Below are positions 1 to 10,200 of a stretch of DNA of 64,000 nucleotides, piece by piece. This stretch comes from Desertivirga arenae. GTDB taxonomy: Bacteria > Bacteroidota > Bacteroidia > Sphingobacteriales > Sphingobacteriaceae. The notes under the pieces are model-generated. The model searched no databases, had not been told where the DNA came from, and saw nothing but the letters and a program-made list of their open reading frames with translations. The position numbers were made by a program, and so were the translations under genes. The stretch lies in NCBI RefSeq assembly GCF_017355785.1, contig NZ_JAFEWE010000013.1:1-64000 (forward strand). The letters run 5' to 3'. Position 1 is the stretch's first letter; the number at the start of each line of letters is the position of its first letter.

Positions 1-37
1 TAGTCTCACACCTCGCCCCTCAATAAAGCTTAGAAAA

Positions 38-991
38 ATGAAATTAATAGTAAATACAAAGAATATAAGATCAATCATCAGAGCAGGCGCCTTAGGCCTG
101 CTGCTGATTGGATTGAAAGCAGAAACAGCGAAAGCGCAATTGCACCCTTTGGGTGCCATTTATTATCAAAACCCTTATCTGATCAACCCTGCCTTAGCTG
201 GTAAAGAAGAAGGTTTTTTTGCCAATGCAGCTGTCCGTCGTCAATGGTCGAACATGCCAGGTGCTCCTTCAACCCAGGCATTAAGTTTTGAGTATGGATC
301 CGGCAAGAAATCAGGGGTAGGAATTAACCTCTACAATGATGAAGCGGGTCTTCAGAAAAGGACCCGGGTAAGAGGAACGTACGCTTATCAGCTTCCACTG
401 GATGCAGATGGTCAAAGACTAAGCTTCGGTGTATCACTAGGCTATAGTGATGACCGGTTGATGCAGGAACGTTTAAGTTCTAACGTAGATGGTTCTGACC
501 GTTCAATTGCGGGTTACCAGGACCGCGACACGTATTTTGATGGTGACTTTGGTGCTGCTTACCAGGGCAAGAAGTTAGGTCTGGAGCTTGCAGTACCAAA
601 CTTAAAATCATTCTTTAAGAAAGATCAGGCGGAAGGGAACCTGGCTGACGAATCAAAGCTGTACACAGCAGCAAGCTACAAGATGTTTTTCGCTGATGCT
701 TTGGATGGTATGACACTGGAACCGAAGGTAGCTTATCGCCAGATCAAAGGTTTTGAAGACATTGTAGACTTTGGAGCAAATATGAGCCTGGCAGAAAATA
801 AGGTGAATGTGATGGCAGTTTATCACAGTACCCGTAGCACTACGATCGGTATGGGTGTTAAGTACCAGAAGTATCTTGTGATTAGCGGGATTTTCACTTC
901 TGGAACTGCTGCAATCCGGGATTATACCAATGGCAATTTCGAACTGAATCTGAGGGTAAGCCTAGATGAAGTATTTAAGGGGAAGAAGTAG
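38..991 (+). CDS. PorP/SprF family type IX secretion outer-membrane protein
   Basis: The protein has 317 residues, with an N-terminal signal peptide of about 33 residues ending in a TAKAQ-type site. The mature part opens with the family hallmark: YYQNPYLINPALAG, followed by a run of amphipathic beta strands expected to form an outer-membrane barrel. Family members (PorP, SprF) sit in the outer membrane and help particular T9SS cargo reach or attach to the surface. This copy lies upstream of the 3120-residue secreted protein but is separated from it by a good terminator, so it more likely belongs to a cargo gene upstream of the window. Only 37 bases precede it, so its own promoter is not visible. 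Family call is firm; its partner is unknown. Confidence 0.88.
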   Translation: MKLIVNTKNIRSIIRAGALGLLLIGLKAETAKAQLHPLGAIYYQNPYLINPALAGKEEGFFANAAVRRQWSNMPGAPSTQALSFEYGSGKKSGVGINLYNDEAGLQKRTRVRGTYAYQLPLDADGQRLSFGVSLGYSDDRLMQERLSSNVDGSDRSIAGYQDRDTYFDGDFGAAYQGKKLGLELAVPNLKSFFKKDQAEGNLADESKLYTAASYKMFFADALDGMTLEPKVAYRQIKGFEDIVDFGANMSLAENKVNVMAVYHSTRSTTIGMGVKYQKYLVISGIFTSGTAAIRDYTNGNFELNLRVSLDEVFKGKK

Positions 992-1042
992 AGAGGTTAC
1001 CTCTGCTTCGAAGGTTTTTTATGTTAACAGGTTGTAACAGGA

Positions 1043-1079
1043 GGGCTTCTGCGGTTTCGCGGGAGCCCTTGATTTTTTT
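1043..1079 (+). terminator. Rho-independent terminator after PorP/SprF gene
   Basis: A GC-rich stem (GGGCTTCTGCG paired with CGCGGGAGCCC, with G-U pairs) is followed by a T-rich run GATTTTTTT. It resembles the terminator after the second PorP/SprF gene at 13769. Confidence 0.8.
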
Positions 1080-1089
1080 AGAAAGCTCC

Positions 1090-1243
1090 ACCTAGTCAAT
1101 TTTCTAATTGGAATAGGTCATTTAGGCCTGAAACAAGGGCAAATTAAGTCCGAACTACTGAATCTCATACCTAAATCAATAAACAAATCCCTATCGCACC
1201 CGTAGGAAACGCCCGAAAGAAGGGAGCAGATGGTGCCTGCTCA
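1090..1243 (+). other. Structured leader candidate upstream of the 3120-residue protein gene
   Basis: The 281-base gap before the giant gene holds two foldable elements. At 1090-1118 ACCTA/TAGGT encloses CAATT/AATTG. At 1196-1242 a hairpin GAGCAG/CTGCTC (1224-1229 and 1237-1242) has the loop ATGGTGC, whose GGTGC (1232-1236) is complementary to GCACC at 1196-1200, giving a possible pseudoknot. Between them lie CGT-AGGAA-ACG and CCC-GAAAGAA-GGG mini-hairpins. This was folded by eye and I matched no known riboswitch class. No clear promoter box was seen in the gap. Confidence 0.3.
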
Positions 1244-1272
1244 ACGACATTGAAAATTTTAATGAGTGATGT

Positions 1273-4200
1273 ATGAGTAAATTCTACTTGAAATGTTTTT
1301 TTGTCTGGCTATCCTTATTAGTTGGAGTCACAGGTAAATCCTATGCTATGGGATATATCTTTGACTCGTATTATTTGAAGGAGCAAGCTCAGATTAAAGT
1401 AAAGGTCACAATCTGGGAGGATGATTGCGGGACCTGTACTAACGATGCTCTTGCAGATTCACGGCTATTCGTGAATGTAAATGGAGGTAGCTTCGACCTC
1501 TTGCGAGGGGCGACTCGGGGGAGTGCCGGTGGTTGGTTCCGCGATTCCAAAGTAAGTATTGGAGGAGAGTACCGGGAAGGTGATCACTATTTTAGGGATT
1601 ACTATATTCAAGTTCCGACAGATTGGTTTGGAAAGAACATTACTGTTGGGTTTGACTATGTCTGGAATGATAGTGATGATCGTGCTGGTACTAAATGGGG
1701 AAATCATTATATTCCTACCATCGACGGAGCGGGGTTTAACTTCTGGTCGACTGGGCAATTAAACGATGTCGTTGTTAAATGGAATAAGCCAAATTTAAAC
1801 GGGTATCCGCAATGGGGAATAGCCTACGACGTGTATCGTAACAATTCCTTTTTGGGAACTACAACTAATCAGGAGTGGACCGATCTAGGTGCTCAAAAAG
1901 GTATCAAGTATAACTACAAAGTTAAAACCCGGCTTACTACAGCTGGCAATTCTGTTATTGAGTCCTACTCAGGAGACGTAAGCTCCTGGAGTAACATGAA
2001 GGTTGAAACAACCAACGCCCAACTATTTTTCTGTGATAATGGTATTTGGGTAGATTGGAAAAATAAACCAGTATTGGATGGGGTATGGAGCTATCGTGTT
2101 GCAAGAGCTACTAACAACCAATTCACAGCTAATTTTAAAGAGATAATAGTTGACAACCAGAACGAATGGCATATTAAAGATGAGTCGGATCTGGAGTATA
2201 ATCAAACCTATTTCTACCAGCTAAGGGTATACCGGGACGGAGCGGAGATCCAAGCCCTAAGATCTAACACTCGTCAGATCACGGCTGCTAATCTTAAACC
2301 GGCGGTACCATCTGTTAACCTCGAAGTAAGCGGGATTCATCATCGCCTGAGCTGGAATTACGACTGTTTCAATAATGACAAATTCCAGCTGATCCGGAAG
2401 GTTTATCAGGTTGGAATCCTGCAGGAAGAGTCTACTATTAATCTTGCAAAGGACATTCGCGAATGGATGGACACCAGGCTTAAATCCTGTTATACCTATG
2501 AATATCAATTAATAGCTATTAACAGGTATACACAGTCTGAAGGTAATATTATTACCAGAACTGTTACAGATAATATCACTGACGCATTCGTAATAACAGA
2601 TGCTGAAAAGCTGGATCCTGAAAATAATTTCTATAATCACGATTTCAAGTTCAAGGCTTCGAAAGGTTTCTTTACTAACTACGTTCAGTTACAGTGGGAG
2701 GCGAAATATCCTTCACGTATTCAAAATTATCATATCTATCGTCGCATTGCCGGCTCTGGTACTCCTTACGAGTTGATCCGGGTAGAAGGCAGTAGCGCAA
2801 CCTTATTTATAGATGAATACACAGAAGCGAATACTATTTATGAATACCGTATCCAAGGCTCTGCTCCTTGTGATGGTGTTACCTTAAAGACTGATTATGC
2901 GGTAGCATTAGGTTTCCGTTCACCTTTCGGTACTATTACAGGCCGTGTTGCCTTTGAAGGGGGCCAGGGTGTAGAAAATGTAATGGTTCGCGCTAGAAAC
3001 ACTGAAGGTGCTGTTGGTAAAGCGATTAAATTTAAAGATCAGACTGCCTCGGTAGGCTTTGTTTCTTCTAAAGTTTTTTGGCCAGGAGTAAATGGCTGGG
3101 GACTAGATGCATGGTTGCGCCCCGAGAATATCAACCAGGATTATGTATTGTATGACCATTTTGATAATGGAAAGGGACTTAAACTTTCTTATACTAATGG
3201 TCGCTTTGTGCTTCAATCGGGTGCTGAACAATCTAGCATTAATGCGAAAGTATTATTTGGAAACAATGAATACACCCATTTATCCGTTAGCTTAACTGCT
3301 GCTAACGATGTGCAGTGGGTGGTAAATGATTCTGTATTTACAGCACAAAAGTTAAATAGTGGATTTGTTAAAGCAGACGATGAAAATCTTCCTTTAGTTA
3401 TAGGTAACAGTCGCACGAAAAACCAGGGCTTTGTAGGAACGATAGACGAGGTACGTGTTTGGACTGTCGCTCACAATGGAACAGAGCTGGAAAGAGATCA
3501 CTCCCGTTTTATGGTGGGTGGTGAAACTGGCCTGACTGCTTATTTGCGTTTTGATGAGGGCTTCTCGGCCAATGGCTTCGACGTTTCCAAGTCAGGACGT
3601 AAGTTTAATGAGAATCATAGTAAGATATCCGGAAACTTTGAGTGGACTTCTACAGTGCCTTCAGAAAGTCAGTTAGCTAATGTTGCTTTCACTGACGCTA
3701 AAGGTGATTACAAGATGACTAATATTCAGTTTAGAGGAGCGGGTGAAATTTATGAGATCACGCCAATGCTTGGTATCCATAAATTTGAGCCTTCATCGAT
3801 GACCTTATTTATTGGTGATGGTGCCCTTACTCACAATGGAAAAGACTTTAAAGATGTATCTGCATTTAGAATGTATGGTACAGTAAAATATAAAGGAACT
3901 CAATTTCCTGTAAAGGGAGTAAAGGTGATGGTTGATGGAAAACAGGTCCTTAATTCAGATAACGAACCTGTAATGTCTAATGCTAATGGAGAGTACGACC
4001 TGTTGGTTCCGATAGGAAAACACAATGTAACTTTCAGCAAAGCTGGACACTCCTTTGCAAACCCTGCTTTCCCTTCTAAAGGTCTTCATGACTTTCAGGA
4101 AAATTTAAGAGGAGGTTATAATCTGATCGATACTACTACCGTTATGGTTCGCGGACGAGTAGCGGGCGGTCAGGTTGAGGAAGCAAAATCACTTGGTGTA

Positions 4201-7200
4201 AGGCTTTCATCAAACAATCTTGGTCGGGCTAAGATCGTTCTTAAACCAGAGATAGACGCCGCACTTGATTCGTTAGATGTAACCAAAAGAACACTTGAGA
4301 TTGTTACTGATGAGCAATACGGTGAATTTGTTGGCAGGATCATTCCTGAAAGATTTATTGTTCAATCTGTAAGAACGCTTAACAGAAGAAAAAGCACGAA
4401 CGATTACTATAGCTTTGGTGATCAGAAGATACTCGATCTTACCCCTCCGGTAGATGGCTATAGCTGGGAATATAAGTATGACACGAAGGTAACTACTAAG
4501 AAAGTAGACTCAGCTGCTTACCATTTCAAACGCCAGTTTATCTTACATACAGATGCGAAGTACACGATCAATGAAGGAGAGGCTATCGGTGAAACGTCTT
4601 ACAAGGTAGGCGATAAAACCATTAACCTCGTTAAAGAAGATAAAACTCCTTTATTTGGTGCGCCGGTATTTAAAATGAATGCAGAGTACGAATATCCTAT
4701 TCATTTCTATGAGGAGTATGAGAATGCGGATAAAGAAGAAAGTGACGCTTCTCGTTTTACACGCGTGCCAATCACAAGTGCTGAAGTTAGAGTTGCAAAC
4801 AGTTTAAAGCAAGGAAGCCAGGATGAAACATTTGAGCTGAATGACAGTAAGGGAAAACTGAGTTATAAGTTCAATGCTACAGGCCCAAATCTGAACGGTG
4901 ATTACCTGAAAGGGCTGCAGCTGGCTATTAAAGTAGGTGATTATCCAATCAAAGCATTCCCAGCATTAAAAGGCTATATCCTTGGAGCGGTATCTACAGG
5001 TTCAGGTTTCGTTACTAAAGGACCAAGCGTGGTGGAATTTGTATTACGTGACCCTCCGGGGACAGGCAGTTATTCTTACCTGTCGAAAGGTTCATCAATG
5101 TCAAAAACCATGTCCCTTAGTGAAACAAGCTCTAGAAGCGAAGGCTTCAATGTGGCGGCTAGTTTAGGACTTACTTTCACCACATCCAGTGGAGTTGGTG
5201 TGGAGGTTGAGCTGGAAAATGAATTTGTCAACGATATCGGAGGTGGTGAAACTGTTTCCAGAGGTGCAACAAAAGAAGGTGAATTTGTTGAAACGATTGA
5301 CATTAATGAGGCATGGGAAACCAGCAGCAGTCCTGACTTCGTGGGAAGCAAAGGCGACTTGTTCGTAGGTAGCGCCATGAACTTTATTATTGGTAAGACC
5401 GAGACCTTTGAATTGGTTGAATGGACTGATGAGTTCGAGAAGTTTGGTTTCGCAAGAACTGACTTGATTGAGATCGACGGTAAAAATTATGCCCTGATCA
5501 GACGTCAAGGTATTGCGGCAGCGCAAAACAACTTCGGTACGCGTTTCATGTACACCAAATTCCATATAGAAGAGAAACTGATCCCTGAGATAAAAGCATT
5601 AAGGAACAGCCTTTTCACTAATGTAAAAACTAAAGCTTACTATAACTCCAAGCTTGCGGTTGACGACAAGAATTATGGAGCAGACAATTACGATAAAAAA
5701 GCTTTTGGAGCTTCAGCATGGGTATTACCTAAAGAAGGAGCTTCATCAATAAGAAAATCAGGCGGTCCAAGTTACGATTTCAATCCTCCGAGAGCCGGAT
5801 ATATCGACTCTGTTTATATGTATAACCAGCAGATCGCTCTTTGGGAGAAAGCATTGCGAGACAATGAGGCTAACAAGGTGATCAGCAGACAAAATGCTAA
5901 ACAAAGTAATAACGTATCGTTTGACGGTGGTACTAATTACACCTGGGATAAAACGATGACCAATGAATGGAGCACTACGAATACAATAGAGATTGCATCC
6001 GAAAGTTCCTTAGAAACTGCTTTGGGTTATAAGGTAAATGCATTTGGAATTGTACTTGAAACAAGTACCAGCTGGGGTACCTCAAAGACAAGGTCTGACG
6101 GATCAGGTGGTAGTAATAGCTTAAACTTTGGATATGTTCTTTCTGACGGAGATGAAGGTGATTACTATAGTGTTGATGTGATTGACCCTTCTGATCTTAA
6201 GTTCCAGACTAAAACAGGTAAGACAACCGATTGGGCAGAATACTATAAATATCAGGAGAACGGTTCTCAGACTAATAATGGATTCTTCTCTCCAATGTTC
6301 TTTACTCGTGGTGGTCAGACGATGTGTCCTTATCAGGGTGAGGAAAAGACCAAATACTATCAGCCGGGAGAAATCCTGAATGCTGCAACTATGAGAAGAG
6401 AAGTTCCTTCTATCTCAGTAGAGCAAGCAGTAGTTTCTAATGTTCCTGAAACAAATGCTGCAGTATTTACAATGAAGCTGGAGAACCTTAGCGAAACTGA
6501 GGCTGATGATACCTGGTTAGGTGTTCAGGTTCTGGATGGTACTAATCCACACGGTGCAATTGTATCTATTGACGGAGCCTCAGCCAATAAAGCATTCCAT
6601 GTTCCTTTTGGGGAAGTACTTAAGAAGACCTTAACTATTAAAAAAGGACCTGGTGCTGTATACGATTACGAAAAGATAGGTATCATCCTACATTCACTTT
6701 GCGAAAGGGATGACGTTGCTGATACGGTATATATTTCAGCTCATTTCGATCCGGCTTGTACCATTGTAGATATGAAAAAGCCGCTGGACAACTGGCTTGC
6801 TAATGTCGAATCGAATGGTAAGGTGGAAGTGGAGATGACTGGCTATGATGTAAACCTTGCTTCATTCAAATCTATTGAGTTACAGTACAAGAGCACAGCA
6901 TCGAATACTTGGGCAACTCTTCATACCTTTTACAATAAAGAGGCTGACTATGACGCTGAATTAGCGAAAGATAAAAATGCTGCGATTAGCAAGATTAATG
7001 GTAAACCAACGATCATTTACGACTGGATGGTAACTGATCTTCCCGATCGTAATTATGAAATGCGTGCAAAATCTGTTTGTGCGGATGGTTCAATAAACTA
7101 CTCGCAGGTAAGAACAGGTATTAAAGATGCAACGCCACCATTAGTATTTGGCGCACCTCAGCCGGCAGACGGTATCCTGTCTCCTAATGACGAGATAATG

Positions 7201-10200
7201 ATCCAGTTCGGAGAGCAGATAGAAGGTGGTTTGGTAACTAAAAATGATATCCTTATAAAAGGTGTATTGAATGGTTCTAAACGTGCTCATGGTGCTTTCC
7301 AAAAGTTTGATGGAAAAGAGGCTTTCGCTAAAATACCGGTAGGCTTAAGTCTGGATCAACGTTCATTTACGGTTGAATTCTGGGCAAGACCTCAATCAAA
7401 TGCTACAGACCATGTGGTATTCTCACAAGGTGAAGGCGCAGAAATGTTGAATATCGGATTTAATACCGCAGGAAGGTTATATGCAGAGTGGAACGGTCAG
7501 CCACGAATTACGTCGACCAAATCTATGGATGCAGATACTTGGGCACATTATGCAGTAAGTTATGATCTGGCTACTAAGAAAGTAAATATGTATGCTAATG
7601 ATCAGCAGCTTGCTGAGAAGGAACAAGTAAATGAGTTTACAGGAATTGGTAGTGTAAGCATTGGTCAGAACACTGCTGCTTCGGCTAGATACCATGGTGA
7701 TCTTTATGGATTGAACGTTTGGGATATCTACAGAAGCCGTGATGAGGTATATGCCGGTCAGTCTAAGAAGTTAAGCGGATCGGAGCGAGGCCTTGTAGGT
7801 AGCTGGGCAATGAATGAACTAGGTGGTAAGATCCTTAAGGATGCTGCACGTGCTCTTCACGCTCAAACAACAGCCACCTGGATGACTGAACCTGCTTCTT
7901 CTGCAATCAACTTTACGGGTAATAGCTATGTTCAGGTTCCGGCAGCTCATGCGCCAATTACGAAGAATACAGATTTTACCCTTGAGCTTTGGGTTAAAGC
8001 AGGAAGTGCAGCAAAGGAGTCTACTATATTCTCTGCATATCAGGATAATACCGATATGAAGTGGTCTTTAGACTTTGATGGAAAAGGCGGTTTGTTCCTG
8101 AAAAATAATGAGCTATTATTTAAAGGGATAGATAATAATATCCTTGACGATCAGTGGCACCATATTGCCATGGTGACAGACAGGAGAGGTAATTTATCAT
8201 TCTACCTTGACGGTGAGTTGAAAAATTCACGAAAGGCAGATGTTCTTACTAAACTTGCTTCTGCATCACTTTACCTTGGTGCACATTATGAGAACAAGGC
8301 AAATGCTAACGGCACCTTGATTGGAAGCTTTAGCCAGAACTTTACAGGTAAACTGGACGAGTTCAGGTTGTGGAACTCAGCGAGAACAGCCGAGCAGATC
8401 AAGCGTGCAATGCATATTAAGCAAGCGGCTACACTTCCTGACTTGCAGATCTACTATCCGTTCGAGACTTATGTTGACAATAGCGGAGTGATGCTTTCTT
8501 CCAATTCTAATAAGGATCTGAGTGGAAAGAGTACCTCAGTTGCTCAATTCAATAATGCAGCGTACACTACTGAGTCTCCGCTAATTGACAGACCTCAACC
8601 GGAACAGTCAGTAGATTTCAATTTTGTAGTGAACGGGGATAAAATCCTGATCACCCTAAATGAAACGCCTGCGCTTGTTGAGAAAACTATTCTGGATATT
8701 TCTGTAAGAGGAATTATGGATAAGCACAATAACGTGATGCAAGGTGTAAGAACCTGGTCGGTTTTTGTGGACAAGAATCAGGTTAAATGGAACGATACGA
8801 ACCGTAAGTTCGAGAAGGAACTGTACAAGCCAATGAGCTTTGAAGTTCAGATCGTTAATCAGGGAGGTACTCAGGAGAAATACAGTTTGGAGGGATTACC
8901 TGCATGGTTAACTGCAAGTCCTGCTGCTGGTACTATTGAACCCAATAGTCGTAAAACGATTACCTTCACGGTTGAGGAAAGTCTGAACATTGGTAACTAT
9001 AAGAATGACCTGTTCCTTCGTACCAACTTCGGTTATGATGAGAAGCTGACGCTTGATCTTAAAGTGTTTGCTCCTGGTCCAGATTGGAAGGTAAATGCGG
9101 CTAACTTTGATAAATCGATGAGCGTGATCGGTCAGATCAAGATCAATGATAAATTCTCTATAAATCCTGACGATAAGGTAGCCGCCTTTGTAAATGGCGA
9201 GCTAAGAGGTGTTGCTCCAGTGAAATATGTAGCAGGATATGATAAATACCTGGTGTTTATGGATGTCTATGGAAAAGTGAATGAACTTGAAAAAGTTTAC
9301 TTCAACATCTGGAACGCATCATCAGGTGTAGTACATACCAATGTAACACCTACAGACATGGTATTCCGTGACGGGGAAGTTTATGGTGCCCCATCTAACC
9401 CTGTTATCTTCGTTGCTAGTGATGAGGTTTACCAGGACATAGCACTTAAACAAGGGTGGAACTGGTTGTCATTCAACGTCAATGTTAAGACTACGGGACT
9501 TGATAAATTAATAGATCCAACTATCCTTGACAAAACAAGTGTGTTCATGGATCAGCAATGGACGGCGGATTACTCAATCGGTTCATGGGCTCCTCCAGGT
9601 AAACAGGTGAATAACACTGGAAGCTATTTATTAAGAGTAAGTAAAGACGCGAACCTGAGGATCAAAGGCGGTATGCTAAATCCAGCAAATGAGCAGATCA
9701 CTTTGAAAAAAGGCTGGAACTGGGTTGGTTATACGCCACAGGTAAGTATGCCGGTGAAGGATGCGCTTGCGGGAGTTAAACTTCAGAATGGTGATATCAT
9801 AAAGAGCCAGACAGGATTCTCGATTTATGATGAATACATGGGCTGGATCGGAAGCTTGAATTACCTTAAAATAGGTGAAGGATACCGTATCAAGTCATCA
9901 GCAACAGGAGACGTTAAATTTGTATTCCCTAAAGCTTCGATAAACTCCGGCGCTACTACTATCGCTTCAGTTAAAGGCTCTGCAAAAACGCTTGCTGCTT
10001 CAAAGAAAGAGGATAGTAATCAATACACTGTCTTCTCTGAAAAGGCTGCTGCTTCCCGTTTCAACATGAACATGATTGCCGCTATTGAAGGCTTAACAGT
10101 TCGTGAAGGAACAGTGATAAAAGCGTTGAATGCAAAAGGTGAACAAGCCGGCTGGGGAAGTGTGATCACTATTGAGGGTAAGCAAGTGTTCTTTGTGACC

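Noticed and set aside
7477-7695. Various 60-130-codon antisense frames within the giant surface genes
   Set aside because: Random open frames in long AT-leaning genes; none has a signal peptide, motif or promoter.
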